This document shows, piece by piece, positions 1 through 9,182 of a stretch of DNA of 64,000 nucleotides. Position numbers and translations under genes: made by a program. The notes beneath the pieces were generated by a model, which worked only from the letters and a program-made list of their open reading frames with translations, made no database searches and was not told the DNA's origin. The DNA comes from JAUVXE01 sp964349355. Lineage in GTDB: Bacteria > Actinomycetota > Coriobacteriia > Anaerosomatales > SLCP01. The stretch covers positions 5,663 through 69,662 of the forward strand of contig CAYGFZ010000002.1 in the NCBI GenBank assembly GCA_964349355.1, read 5' to 3'. The stretch's first letter is position 1. The number at the start of each line of letters is the position of its first letter.

Positions 1-420
1 ACGCTTGGGACCCGAGACCCTGAGCTTGTCGCCCTCGATCTGAACCTTGACCTTGTACTTCTGGTCTCGGATCTCCTTGTTGATGCGCTTCGCGAGATCG
101 GTCTCGATGCCGTTGACGATCGCAGCGGTCAGCCGCACCGTGCCGCCGGAGGCTGACTCGGTGTCGCCCCACTTGAGTGCCTTCAGATCGATGCCACGCT
201 TGATCACCTTGCTCGCCAAAACGTCAACGACCTGTTTGGCGACGAAGTCGGCAGGCGCAGTGACGGTGATGGTCGATGCGGTCTTGTCCAAGGAGACTGC
301 CGCGTCGGTACCTTTGAGGTCGTAACGCTGGGAAATCTCCTTGGATGCCTGCTGTACAGCGTTGTCGATCTCCTGCATGTCGACCTGTGAGACGACGTCG
401 AAGCTCTGGTCTTTGGCCAT
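1..420 (-). CDS. yajQ: YajQ-family nucleotide-binding protein (3' end outside window)
   Basis: The start codon is at 420 and the reading frame runs off the left edge, so the C-terminus is missing. The visible 140 residues open with MAKDQSFDVVSQVD and contain the family blocks EIDNAVQQASKEISQRYDLKG, split here as EIDNAVQQ and SQRYDLKG, followed by KRGIDLKALKWGD. These are typical of the two-domain YajQ/UPF0234 family. Members bind nucleotides, and some have been reported to bind cyclic di-GMP. An AGAGGAG ribosome-binding site lies just upstream of the ATG. The gene follows rodZ with a short spacer and is probably the last or nearly last gene of the ftsK-rodZ run. Its cellular role here is unknown. 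Confidence 0.88.
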   Translation of the reverse strand, partial: MAKDQSFDVVSQVDMQEIDNAVQQASKEISQRYDLKGTDAAVSLDKTASTITVTAPADFVAKQVVDVLASKVIKRGIDLKALKWGDTESASGGTVRLTAAIVNGIETDLAKRINKEIRDQKYKVKVQIEGDKLRVSGPKR

Positions 421-459
421 GTTCTCTCCTCTTGGGGATGAATACGTACGATGAAGAAG

Positions 460-1248
460 TCACTGCTCGATCGGGAGCTCTAGCACCGGAGGGTCACCGG
501 ACGGGATATCGACCGGTACGCCGTCCTGGAAGACCGTGACTGCGGGAGCACGGCCGATACGCAGGACGGCTGTCTTCTCGGCAGTCCACTCCTCGGACTG
601 GCCGCCGGCCATCGTTCCCTCGTACGCAACGAGGTCATCGATCGTCACGCGCAACCATGATGCACCGTCGTCGGCGATGACGACGCGCACCGTGAACGGA
701 CCGTCGGGCGATGCGGCGGAGTCCCCGGGGTCGACGGACTCCTCGACCGGTGGAGTCTGCGTATCGTCGTCAGGCTCCCCCGGACCTGCGGTCGGCGTAC
801 CCCCCTGACCGGCGGTCGTTGCGGTCTCCGGTATCGGCGGGATGGGTGGGGGTTCCTGCGGCCCGGATATCAGGCGGCCGATCCCCCACACCGATACAAC
901 GATCACGGCGACCACGGCGACCACGGCCAGCGCGGTGCGCGCAGGGATAGCGTGAGCCTGGAACCTCGGCGCAACGACTTGCTCGGGAAGACGCACGCTC
1001 TTGTCGGGAGTTCCGCCGATGTCGTTCTCGTAAGCCTCGACAAGGGGTACCGGATCGAGTCCGAGGAACTTGGCGTACGAGACTATGTAGCCCTTGACGT
1101 AGGCGGGGTCCGGCAGGGAGCTGTACTCTCCTTGTTCGATGGCATCGAGGCTCTTTGCGCGGATCTTTGTGACAGCCTCGACCTCGACCAGTGACTTACC
1201 CAGCGAGTGGCGCTTCTTCTCAAGAATCCGGCCGAGGGAGTCGGTCAT
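460..1248 (-). CDS. rodZ: RodZ-like membrane protein (HTH_25, one TM, DUF4115)
   Basis: A 262-residue protein when started at the ATG reading MTDSLGRILEKKR. A longer reading that starts inside ftsK is less likely. Residues about 5-75 form a helix-turn-helix of the RodZ/HTH_25 type, with LGKSLVEVEAVTKIRAKSL and the hallmark LPDPAYVKGYIVSYAKFLG. A single hydrophobic segment spans about residues 104-126. A Pro/Thr/acidic-rich linker follows, and a beta-rich DUF4115-like domain ends the protein. RodZ links the cytoplasmic elongation machinery to the envelope in rod-shaped bacteria; homologues also occur in bacteria without MreB. The start lies 4 bases after the ftsK stop, so the two are probably cotranscribed. 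The function is inferred from architecture. Confidence 0.82.
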   Translation of the reverse strand: MTDSLGRILEKKRHSLGKSLVEVEAVTKIRAKSLDAIEQGEYSSLPDPAYVKGYIVSYAKFLGLDPVPLVEAYENDIGGTPDKSVRLPEQVVAPRFQAHAIPARTALAVVAVVAVIVVSVWGIGRLISGPQEPPPIPPIPETATTAGQGGTPTAGPGEPDDDTQTPPVEESVDPGDSAASPDGPFTVRVVIADDGASWLRVTIDDLVAYEGTMAGGQSEEWTAEKTAVLRIGRAPAVTVFQDGVPVDIPSGDPPVLELPIEQ

Positions 1249-1252
1249 CGAC

Positions 1253-3496
1253 TCATCCCTCGGCGTTCTCTCGGTCGGAGCGCTCGAAGGCCTTGATGGC
1301 CTCGAGTTCCTCGACATCCGCCATCACCTCTCGTGGCTTCGATCCGTCGGGTGGGCCGACGATCCCTTTGGATTCAAGCATGTCCATGATACGCCCTGCA
1401 CGAGCGTACCCGACTTTCAGGCGACGTTGGAGCATAGAGGTCGATCCGAGGCCCGAGGTGACGATGACATCGGCGGCCTCCCACAGCAGCGGATCGTCAT
1501 CCCCGACGGTGTCGAGTCCACCGCCGGACGCGGCGATCTTGAGGTGGAGGATCTCTTCATGGTAATCGGGCTCAGCCTGCGCCTTGAGGTGGGTGACGAT
1601 AGCGTCGATCTCCTCCTCCGAGACGAACGCGCCCTGAATCCTCTTGGGCTTGGACCACGCGGGGATAGAGAAGAGCATGTCGCCAAGGCCGACGAGTTTC
1701 TCGGCGCCAGTTTGGTCGAGGATGACCCGCGAATCGATTCCCGACGAGACCGCGAACGCGATTCGGTTGGTGATGTTGGTCTTGATGAGCCCGGTGATGA
1801 TGTCGGTGGAGGGACGCTGGGTGGCGACCACCAGATGGATGCCGGCCGCACGCGCTAGTTGGGCGAGACGGCAGATGGAGTCCTCGACCTCTTTTGCGGC
1901 CACCATCATCAGGTCGGCAAGCTCGTCGATGACGATCATCAGATATGGCATCTCCTCGGCGCCCTCGGGTGCACGACCGTCCTGGACCATCGCGTTGTAC
2001 ATGCCGATGTTGCGCGCGTTCGCCTTCTGAAGCCGCTTGAGCCGGGCATCCATCTCCGAGACCGCCCACGCAAGAGCGCTCGCAGCTTCTTTGGGCTCGG
2101 TCACAACAGGGACATAGAGGTGAGGGACTCCGTTGTACAGCGAGAGCTCGATCCGCTTGGGGTCGATGAGTATGAGTCGGACCTCGGCGGGGGTGGCGCG
2201 CATGAGAACCGAAGTGAGCAGCGCGTTGACGCACACAGACTTCCCGGTTCCGGTGGATCCTGCGATCAGGAGGTGTGGCATCGTGGCCAGGTCGGCAACG
2301 ATGCTGTCCCCCGAGACGTCCTTGCCGATCCCGAGAAGGAGGGGGCCGGCCGTTGCGGCGACGGGGGTCGAGAGTACGTCACCGAGGGTCACTGTGGTGC
2401 GACGCTCGTTGGGGACCTCCACTCCGACGAGAGACTTACCCGGAATCGGGGCAAGGATGCGAACCGTAGCCGCAGCCAGCGCGAGTGCGAGGTCGTCCGC
2501 CAGCGCGGTTATGCGATTCACCTTGATGCCACGCGTGAGTTCGATCTCATACATCGTGACCGTTGGACCGGGGATCCAGCCGACGACTCGGGCGGGAATG
2601 TCGAAGGTGCCGAGCGTCTCCTCGATGGTCCGGGCGGTCGTCGTCAACTCGCGCTCGCTGGCACGATGACGCGAGGCGCTCTCGGGACTGCGCATCAGTA
2701 CGCTGGGCTTCGGCAACTCAAAGCCCTCCATAGCTTTTGGCGAGCTCATCCGGGGTGTCGGAACCGTTTGGCGTCGGACCTCGGGGTCCTCGGCGCTCTG
2801 CTTGCGCGCTGCCCGTCCCTTGACCGGATGCGACCGGGCTATCGGGGGTGCGTCTTCGTCGAACTCATCGAGCGGAAGGGTGCGAGGTGCACGCTCACGG
2901 GGTGTAGGTTGCGAGCGGGGTGCTGAGCGATCACGGAGTCTTTCAGTGACCCATTCCAGTAGGCCGGAGAGTGACAGGCCGGTGATGACCAGCCCGATCA
3001 GCATGAGGGCGGCAAGAATCACGTAGGAGATCGGCTCCCCGACCAGCGAGCGAAGTACCCACCCGATCGCGCCGCCGATGTACCCCCCGTGCGTCTCAAG
3101 TTCGATCCGACGCCACTGCCCTTGGAGCGGAGAGTCGAGAGCGAGCATCCCGATGAGAGCGAGCAAGACGATTCCCAGACCGCCACCTACACGCTTCTCG
3201 CTGATGGCGATGGCCCGCACGAAAAAGGTGACTCCCCACAAGAGGAGCAGCACGGGAATCACGAAGGCGCCCAACCCGAACGCAAGCCTGAACACGTCCG
3301 CGACCGCGTTGCCGAGCAGTCCTGAGCCTGCCGAGAGAAGCGCGATGGCAAGGGCGATGGCAAGGGCGACGAGAACGATCCCGTAGATGTCGTGCCGCGC
3401 TTCCGGCTCGAGCAAGGGCGCGGATGCGTTCGCCCTCTTGCCCGAGGTTGTGCGCTTCCCTGTGGTCTTCTTCTTGGTTCGCTGACTCGAGGCCAT
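1253..3496 (-). CDS. ftsK: FtsK/SpoIIIE-type DNA translocase
   Basis: A 747-residue DNA pump that moves chromosome ends across the division septum. The N-terminus (about 35-185) holds four hydrophobic membrane segments, followed by a charged linker to about residue 270. The motor follows: Walker A GSTGTGKS at 413-420, then IDPKRIELSLYNGVPHLY, Walker B MIVIDELADLMM near 520, and VVATQRPS near 557. The last 70 residues (from about 680) form the winged-helix gamma domain that reads KOPS/SRS polar sequences, with STSMLQRRLKVGYARAGRIMD. The length suits a short-linker SpoIIIE form rather than E. coli FtsK. It lies between uppP and rodZ. XerC-like recombinase at 32768-33658 is a plausible partner. 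Confidence 0.97.
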   Translation of the reverse strand: MASSQRTKKKTTGKRTTSGKRANASAPLLEPEARHDIYGIVLVALAIALAIALLSAGSGLLGNAVADVFRLAFGLGAFVIPVLLLLWGVTFFVRAIAISEKRVGGGLGIVLLALIGMLALDSPLQGQWRRIELETHGGYIGGAIGWVLRSLVGEPISYVILAALMLIGLVITGLSLSGLLEWVTERLRDRSAPRSQPTPRERAPRTLPLDEFDEDAPPIARSHPVKGRAARKQSAEDPEVRRQTVPTPRMSSPKAMEGFELPKPSVLMRSPESASRHRASERELTTTARTIEETLGTFDIPARVVGWIPGPTVTMYEIELTRGIKVNRITALADDLALALAAATVRILAPIPGKSLVGVEVPNERRTTVTLGDVLSTPVAATAGPLLLGIGKDVSGDSIVADLATMPHLLIAGSTGTGKSVCVNALLTSVLMRATPAEVRLILIDPKRIELSLYNGVPHLYVPVVTEPKEAASALAWAVSEMDARLKRLQKANARNIGMYNAMVQDGRAPEGAEEMPYLMIVIDELADLMMVAAKEVEDSICRLAQLARAAGIHLVVATQRPSTDIITGLIKTNITNRIAFAVSSGIDSRVILDQTGAEKLVGLGDMLFSIPAWSKPKRIQGAFVSEEEIDAIVTHLKAQAEPDYHEEILHLKIAASGGGLDTVGDDDPLLWEAADVIVTSGLGSTSMLQRRLKVGYARAGRIMDMLESKGIVGPPDGSKPREVMADVEELEAIKAFERSDRENAEG

Positions 3497-3515
3497 TAGG
3501 TGTCGTCTCTTCCCT

Positions 3516-4319
3516 TTAGCCGGTCACCACTCGCCAGACTAGCACGCTGACGCCCATGAAGGCGGTATACATGGCGAACACCCGGAAAGAGTGCCGCTTT
3601 ATCAAGGCCATCAGCCCGGCGATGGCGAAGTATCCGGTGATCGCGGCGGCAACAGAGCCGACGAGCACTGTCGCAAGGGCAGGACCGGACTCACCGGTCA
3701 TCACCACATCCACCCCCTGTTTCGCACCTGCAAGCAAGATGATCGGACCCGAGAGCAGGAAGGAGAAGCGGGCGGCCTGCTCACGATCGAGGCCGAGGCC
3801 GAGGCCCGCCGCCATCGTTGCCCCCGCGCGTGAGATACCGGGCATGACCGCGATCCCCTGAGCGACTCCGATAAGAACAGCATGCCCCCACCCGAGGCGA
3901 GACGCTTCATGCAGAGACCTGCGTGAGAGAAGGTCGGCGAGGGTGAGTGCGGTCGCGGTGATCAGGAACGCGACACCTACATAGAGGATGTCCGCGGTCT
4001 CGAAGAAGTCTCCACCAGCCAGCCCGATGAGGCCGGTGGGAATTGTTGCCACGACCACGAGCCACGCCAAGCGCTTGTCCCGGGATCGCTCTGGATCGCT
4101 GGAGAAGGCCGAGCGCGCCATGTTGAACAGGTCGGTCCGGAAGTAGACGACGACCGCAGCAAGCGTCGCAACATGCAACCAGGTGTCGAAGACCAGTCCG
4201 AACTCATCGGTCAGTCCGAAGAACTCCTGCACGAGACGCAGGTGTCCGGAGGAGGAGATCGGAAGGAACTCAGAAACTCCCTGGATGACACCGAGGGCTA
4301 TCGCCTGGAAGATCTCCAC
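3516..4319 (-). CDS. uppP: Undecaprenyl-diphosphatase UppP (BacA)
   Basis: A 267-residue polytopic membrane enzyme that dephosphorylates undecaprenyl pyrophosphate to recycle the lipid carrier for peptidoglycan and other wall polymers. The two signature blocks are present: GVSEFLPISSSGHL near residues 14-27, and a second with ISRAGATMAAGLGLGLDRE near residue 165. Seven or eight hydrophobic segments are visible and the length is normal for the family. The start is GTG at 4319, with GGAGG in the tail of the upstream rnj gene about 8 bases away; the two genes are nearly touching. It complements uppS at 27141-27926, which makes the same carrier. Confidence 0.96.
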   Translation of the reverse strand: MEIFQAIALGVIQGVSEFLPISSSGHLRLVQEFFGLTDEFGLVFDTWLHVATLAAVVVYFRTDLFNMARSAFSSDPERSRDKRLAWLVVVATIPTGLIGLAGGDFFETADILYVGVAFLITATALTLADLLSRRSLHEASRLGWGHAVLIGVAQGIAVMPGISRAGATMAAGLGLGLDREQAARFSFLLSGPIILLAGAKQGVDVVMTGESGPALATVLVGSVAAAITGYFAIAGLMALIKRHSFRVFAMYTAFMGVSVLVWRVVTG

Positions 4320-4322
4320 GTA

Positions 4323-5993
4323 CTAGACCTCCATGACCACGGGAATGACCATCGGACGCGACCTCGTTCGCTCCCACATGAACTGTGACAGTGATTCCCG
4401 GACCGCGTTCTTGATGACAGCGTGATCGGTCGCACCCTCTTTCGCCGTCTTGGCGAGGGTCTTGGATATGCGAGAGCGCGCGTCGTCATAGAAAGCGGAG
4501 TCATCGGTGACCTCGACGATCCCGCGTGTGACCAGCTCGGGTTCTCCGACAGGGCGGCCGTTTTGACGGTCCACAGCGATGATGACGGTGGCTATCCCGT
4601 CCTTCGCAAGCATCTGGCGATCGCGCAACACGACCTTTCCGATGTCACCGACCGATAGTCCGTCGACGTAGACCACACCGGATTCGACACGCTCGGACAC
4701 GCGCGCCGACGAGTCACTGATCTCCAGGCAGTCGCCGTTGTCCAGTACGAATATGTCGTCGGCTTCCACCCCGGTGAGTCTGGCGAGGTCCGCGTGTGCT
4801 CTAAGATGACGGCTCTCACCATGGATTGGGACGAAGTAGCGTGGCTTGACGAGGTTTAGCATGAGTTTGAGTTCTTCGGCGGCCGCGTGGCCGGATACGT
4901 GTACCGCATGCGTCCCCTTGTGCTTGATGTCGGCGCCTGCGGCAGAGAGACGGTTGATGACGCGGCTGACCGCCTTCTCGTTGCCGGGAATGGGCGTCGC
5001 CGAGATAACGACCGTGTCCCCGGACTCGATGGTGACGGTCTTGTGGTCGTTGTTGGCCATGCGCGCGAGGGCTGAGAGCGGTTCGCCCTGGCTCCCCGTG
5101 GAGAGTACGACAACCCGCTCGGGCGGCAGATCACCCATCGCATAGGCGTCAAGGAGGTTCTCATCGGCGATCTGCAGGAAGCCGAGACGGCGAGCGATTT
5201 TTGTGTTGTTGATCATAGAGCGCCCCGTGACGACGACCTTACGGTCGCAGGCGACGGCGGCGTCACATACCTGCTGGACCCGATGGATATGGCTGGCGAA
5301 CGATGCGACGACGATCCGTTGATCGGCGGAGGAGAAGATCTGTCTCAAGACGGGTCCGACGGTGCTTTCCGAGTTGGTGATCCCGGTGGACTCGGCGTTC
5401 GTCGAGTCGCTCATGAGCAGCATGACGCCCTTCTTGCCGGCAGCGGCAAGTGCTCCGTAGTCGGTCAGGCGACCGTCGATCGGTGTCTGGTCGAACTTGA
5501 AGTCGCCGGTGTGCAGGATGTTGCCGACGGGGGTGCGGATGAAGAGCGCGACCCCGTCGGGTATCGAGTGATTGACCGGTATGAAGTCGAACCCGAACAC
5601 TCCGAGGTTCACGTGGGTCCCGGGGTGTATCTCACGGAGCTTCGGTTTCTTGATTCGGTGCTCATCGAGCTTGCCCTCGATCAGTCCGAGGGTGAGCTTG
5701 GTCCCGAGGATCGGGGTCTGGGCGCCGACCTCCTTGAGGAGGTACGGGAGCGTACCGGTGTGATCCTCATGGCCATGGGTGATGATGATTCCCCGGAGCT
5801 TGTCCTTGCGCCGGACTACGTAGGAGAAGTCCGGAAGGATGAGGTCGACGCCGGGGTGGTCGTCGTCGGGAAACATGATGCCCGCGTCGATAAGCACCAT
5901 GTCGTTACCGTACTCGAGAACGGTCATGTTCTTTCCGATCTCACCCAGTCCGCCAAGCGGAATGACGCGCAATCGAGTCTTCTTCTGTGTCAT
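4323..5993 (-). CDS. rnj: Ribonuclease J
   Basis: A 556-residue metallo-beta-lactamase/beta-CASP nuclease with 5'-to-3' exonuclease and endonuclease activity in mRNA decay and rRNA maturation. The zinc motif HGHEDH is at residues 73-78 (TTHGHEDHTG-type block). DSTNAES and the beta-CASP block around GRSMINN follow, then HVSGHAAAEELKLMLNLVKP and the conserved FVPIHGE histidine. The C-terminal domain that follows is of normal size. Starts at an ATG. It lies between dapA and uppP in a run that also carries pnp, so two major RNA-decay enzymes share one transcriptional neighbourhood. It is a single copy in the window. Confidence 0.97.
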   Translation of the reverse strand: MTQKKTRLRVIPLGGLGEIGKNMTVLEYGNDMVLIDAGIMFPDDDHPGVDLILPDFSYVVRRKDKLRGIIITHGHEDHTGTLPYLLKEVGAQTPILGTKLTLGLIEGKLDEHRIKKPKLREIHPGTHVNLGVFGFDFIPVNHSIPDGVALFIRTPVGNILHTGDFKFDQTPIDGRLTDYGALAAAGKKGVMLLMSDSTNAESTGITNSESTVGPVLRQIFSSADQRIVVASFASHIHRVQQVCDAAVACDRKVVVTGRSMINNTKIARRLGFLQIADENLLDAYAMGDLPPERVVVLSTGSQGEPLSALARMANNDHKTVTIESGDTVVISATPIPGNEKAVSRVINRLSAAGADIKHKGTHAVHVSGHAAAEELKLMLNLVKPRYFVPIHGESRHLRAHADLARLTGVEADDIFVLDNGDCLEISDSSARVSERVESGVVYVDGLSVGDIGKVVLRDRQMLAKDGIATVIIAVDRQNGRPVGEPELVTRGIVEVTDDSAFYDDARSRISKTLAKTAKEGATDHAVIKNAVRESLSQFMWERTRSRPMVIPVVMEV

Positions 5994-6097
5994 AGGCGTG
6001 TCTTGACGCTCCTTCGGTCGTGCCGCATGTGTGCGGCGGGCAAGTGATACAGACGCGGGAAGACGTACGGTGTAGGTCCCCCCGCGAACGGTTCGAT

Positions 6098-6994
6098 TCA
6101 GACGCGCTGAACGCCGACGTGATCCATCACGCGGATCAGCTCCGCGGTCTGCTCCGCAGTGGGCGGGACGAGTGGCAGGCGGACGCCGCCAACGTCAAAG
6201 CCCGTGAGTCGAAGAGCCTCCTTGACCATTATCGGGTTCGCCGTCATGAAGAGTGCCTTCATCAGCGGCAGAAGCTCCAGGTGGAGACGGAGAGCTCTTG
6301 TGTGATCTCCGGTGATCTGGGCCTCGATCATCTCCTTGAAGCGTGGACCCACGACGTGCGATGCCACGGAGATCACTCCGGTCCCGCCAAGGCCCATCAT
6401 CGGCAGGGTCATCTCGTCATCGCCGGAAAGGACCTCGAAGCCCTCAGGGGCACCATCGATGATCTGCGCGATCTGCGTGAGGTCCCCGCTCGCTTCCTTG
6501 ACCGCAACGATGTTCTCGCAGTCGCGTGCGAGGCGAAGGGTAGTCTCGGCACTCATATTGATGACGCTTCGTCCCGGGATGTTGTAGAGGATGACCGGGA
6601 CGTCGACCGCCTCGGCTATGGAGCGGAAGTGAAGGTAGAGGCCTTCCTGGGGAGGCTTGTTGTAGTAGGGCACCACGGCCATGATGCCGTCCACGCCCAG
6701 TGAGACGACCTTTCGCGCGAACGCGACGGAGTCCGCGGTGCAGTTGTCGCCGGCGTTGGCGATGACCGGGGCTCGGCCGTCGATCGCGTCGAGTACCGCC
6801 CGGAACAGGTCCATCTTCTGGTCGTAATAGACGGTGGGACTCTCTCCGGTCGTGCCACAGACGATCAGGCCATCGCTTCCCTGGCCGAGAAGGCGGACGG
6901 CGAGTCCCTGTGCACGATCGAGGTCAAGCGTGTCTTCGGAGGTGAACGGAGTCACCATAGCCGTAAGCATACGGCCGAAGCGCGGAGTCATCAT
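6098..6994 (-). CDS. dapA: 4-hydroxy-tetrahydrodipicolinate synthase
   Basis: A 298-residue TIM-barrel aldolase that condenses pyruvate with aspartate semialdehyde at the entry to the lysine/diaminopimelate branch. The Schiff-base lysine is K166 in VAVKEASGD; the catalytic tyrosine is Y137 in ILYNIPGR; the CGTTGES loop (residues 46-52) and VVPYYNKP (about 107-114) are intact. It follows lysC after 135 bases that contain only weak promoter-like sequence, so it may be read from the dapB-lysC transcript or from its own start. Two adjacent ATG codons can start it; the first is used here. Confidence 0.97.
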   Translation of the reverse strand: MMTPRFGRMLTAMVTPFTSEDTLDLDRAQGLAVRLLGQGSDGLIVCGTTGESPTVYYDQKMDLFRAVLDAIDGRAPVIANAGDNCTADSVAFARKVVSLGVDGIMAVVPYYNKPPQEGLYLHFRSIAEAVDVPVILYNIPGRSVINMSAETTLRLARDCENIVAVKEASGDLTQIAQIIDGAPEGFEVLSGDDEMTLPMMGLGGTGVISVASHVVGPRFKEMIEAQITGDHTRALRLHLELLPLMKALFMTANPIMVKEALRLTGFDVGGVRLPLVPPTAEQTAELIRVMDHVGVQRV

Positions 6995-7129
6995 TATCGG
7001 GTCACTCCCGGGTAGATCGAGCCGGTACGAACCAGCGAATCGGGTCTACTAACTGAACTATTGTGCCACAAGAATGGGTGTCGAGTGCGAGGGTGAACGA
7101 AGCCGTCACCGTGACGTAGGGCTGAGGCG

Positions 7130-8350
7130 TCAGGTCGAGAGATCGAAAGCGGCGTGGAGAGCCGAGACAGCATGCGCGCTATCCTCGGCAGGTATGAGTA
7201 CGGAGATCGTCGTGTGTGAGTCTGCGGTCTGCACGACTGTGACCCCCGCACGATCGAGACTGTCGGCAATCCGTGCCATCACGCCCGGGACGCCATGCAT
7301 GCCTGCGCCGACCAGGGTGACCTTGGCCAGATCCGCCTGGACCTGGTAGGTGAGCCCGAGAGATCCCAGAACCTCACACGCGCTGTCGAGCACTCCGCCC
7401 GGCACGCTGAAAACGAGCGTCTCCCCGACCGGTGTGAACATGTCCAGGGAGACATCCGCGTCCGCCATCGCCCGGTAGACGCGAGTCTGCGCAGACATAT
7501 GCGCGCGGGTTCCCTCAGGTGCGGGGAGTGCGACACGGATGCGGGCGACACCTCTGGTCTCGGAGATCGCGGTCGCCACAGCGTCGGGCCGGTAGGCTGA
7601 GATATCTGCGACACGTGTGCCCGGGTGGTCGGAGAAGGTGTTTCGCACGCGTACTGCAAGGCCGCTCGCGAGTGCGAGTTCTGCCGCGGGCGTATGAACG
7701 ACACGTGATCCGTGGCGGGCCATCTGAAAGAGTTCGTCGGCCCGGATGACTTCGAGGATCTCGGCCTCCTCGCAGGTTCGCGGATCTGCTGTGGCGACAC
7801 CGTCGACATCGGTGTAGATTTCGAGCGTCTCGGCTTGCAGCGCGACACCGAGAGCACACGCGGTCGTGTCGCTACCTCCCCTGCCGAGCGTGGTCAGCCG
7901 GCCACCGCAGGTCATTCCCTGGAAGCCTGCGACGACGGGCACGACCTGTGACTGGACAGCGGCGAGCAGCGGACCGGTGTGGATCGCTGTCACGGTGGCG
8001 GCACCGTGTACGCCGTCGGTCTCGATACCAGCTTCTGGTCCGGTGAACGCACGTGCGTCGATCCCCGCGGCCCGCAATTCGTGCGCGCATACCACGGCGC
8101 TCACTATCTCACCTGTGGCCATGAGCCAATCAAGCTCAGACGCTTCGGTAGGCAGATCCGCCACGAGGGAGAGCAGGGTATCTGTAGCGTAAGGGGCACC
8201 GTGACGACCCATGGCGGACACGACCACTACCGGCGCGGTACCGGCTTCGAGGGCAGAGTTCACTCTCTGTGCGATCGCCTGTCGGCCGGTCTCGGAGCCG
8301 ACCGATGTGCCGCCGAACTTCATGATGACGATGGGATGCGTGGCTGACAC
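7130..8350 (-). CDS. lysC: Aspartate kinase
   Basis: A 406-residue aspartokinase, first enzyme of the aspartate-family pathway. The N-terminal kinase domain has KFGGTSVGS at about residues 11-19, and GRGGSDTTACALGVAL and YTDVDGVATADPR in the middle. Two ACT-type regulatory domains follow (about 265 onward), where lysine or threonine normally binds, with FSVPGGVLDS and VTLVGAGMHGVPGVMARI. The start is a GTG directly after the dapB stop codon. The dapB-lysC-dapA cluster gives three diaminopimelate-pathway steps together. Which end product inhibits it cannot be told from sequence alone. Confidence 0.96.
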   Translation of the reverse strand: MSATHPIVIMKFGGTSVGSETGRQAIAQRVNSALEAGTAPVVVVSAMGRHGAPYATDTLLSLVADLPTEASELDWLMATGEIVSAVVCAHELRAAGIDARAFTGPEAGIETDGVHGAATVTAIHTGPLLAAVQSQVVPVVAGFQGMTCGGRLTTLGRGGSDTTACALGVALQAETLEIYTDVDGVATADPRTCEEAEILEVIRADELFQMARHGSRVVHTPAAELALASGLAVRVRNTFSDHPGTRVADISAYRPDAVATAISETRGVARIRVALPAPEGTRAHMSAQTRVYRAMADADVSLDMFTPVGETLVFSVPGGVLDSACEVLGSLGLTYQVQADLAKVTLVGAGMHGVPGVMARIADSLDRAGVTVVQTADSHTTISVLIPAEDSAHAVSALHAAFDLST

Positions 8351-9136
8351 CTACTCCCCCATCACGTGTTCAAGTCCGATGAGCAGACCGGTGTGTGCGC
8401 CGACCTCCCGGATCGCGAGCACGACGCCGGGCATGAACGAGGTGCGGTCGATCGAATCATGGCGGATGCTCAGTGTCTGGCCTTCTCCGCCGAAGAGGAC
8501 CTCTTGATGTGCGACGAGTCCCGGAAGGCGGATGCTGTGCACGGGGATCTCGTTGACGAACGCCCCGCGAGCGCCTTGCGCGAGTTCAGTCTCGCGACCC
8601 GGCACGTCAGGGACTTCCGCGCGTGCGCCGGCTATGAGCGATGCGGTACGAAGGGCCGTGCCACTCGGGGCGTCGGCCTTGCGGTCGTGGTGCAACTCGA
8701 TGATCTCGACGTGAGGCAGGAATCGAGCAGCTTCGGTCGCGAACCGCATCATCAGCACCGCGCCGATCGCGAAGTTCGGAGCGACGAACAGACAGGTGCC
8801 GGGAGGTGCCGAGGTTGCAATCTCCTCAAGGGTGCCGGGTGCGATGCCGGTGGTGCCGACGACGCAGTCCACGCCACGCTCAAGGGCGATACGGAGATTG
8901 CCTTCTACCGCCGAGGGGTGAGTGAAGTCGACCATCACCGCAGGTCGGGAGGTTTCGATCGCTTCAGCGAGATCAGCAGTGCATGTGACGCTCGCGCCTG
9001 AGCCGTTGTCGATGGACATGCCTTCGCTAGCAGGATCGACCACGGCGGCGACACGCATACCGGCCGCTGACGTAACCGCGCGTACGACCTCGCGCCCCAT
9101 GCGTCCGGCGGCCCCACTGACAAGTACGTCGATCAT
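8351..9136 (-). CDS. dapB: 4-hydroxy-tetrahydrodipicolinate reductase
   Basis: A 261-residue NAD(P)H-dependent reductase for the step after DapA. The nucleotide-binding loop GAAGRMGREVV lies at the N-terminus, VDFTHPSAVEGNL and VGTTG mark the middle, and the catalytic HHDRKADAPSGTA block is intact around residue 150. A strong GGGAGG site lies 7 bases before the ATG. Between this start and the upstream peptidase stop there is a small 11-bp tandem repeat. The stop codon abuts the GTG of lysC, implying tight cotranscription. Confidence 0.97.
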   Translation of the reverse strand: MIDVLVSGAAGRMGREVVRAVTSAAGMRVAAVVDPASEGMSIDNGSGASVTCTADLAEAIETSRPAVMVDFTHPSAVEGNLRIALERGVDCVVGTTGIAPGTLEEIATSAPPGTCLFVAPNFAIGAVLMMRFATEAARFLPHVEIIELHHDRKADAPSGTALRTASLIAGARAEVPDVPGRETELAQGARGAFVNEIPVHSIRLPGLVAHQEVLFGGEGQTLSIRHDSIDRTSFMPGVVLAIREVGAHTGLLIGLEHVMGE

Positions 9137-9152
9137 GGCCGGTCCTCCCTCA

Positions 9153-9182
9153 AGGCGAACTCTAGGCGAACTCTAGGCGACC
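9153..9182. repeat. 11-bp direct repeat, two full copies and a partial third
   Basis: AGGCGAACTCT occurs at 9153-9163 and again at 9164-9174, and the following AGGCGACC begins a third. The repeat covers the stop codon of the M16 peptidase and the spacer before dapB. It looks like a small tandem duplication and has no evident regulatory meaning. Confidence 0.85.

Noticed and set aside
6085..6100. tRNA T-arm-like GGTTCGATTC
   Set aside because: No paired T-stem and no other tRNA arms; it lies in the dapA 3' end.
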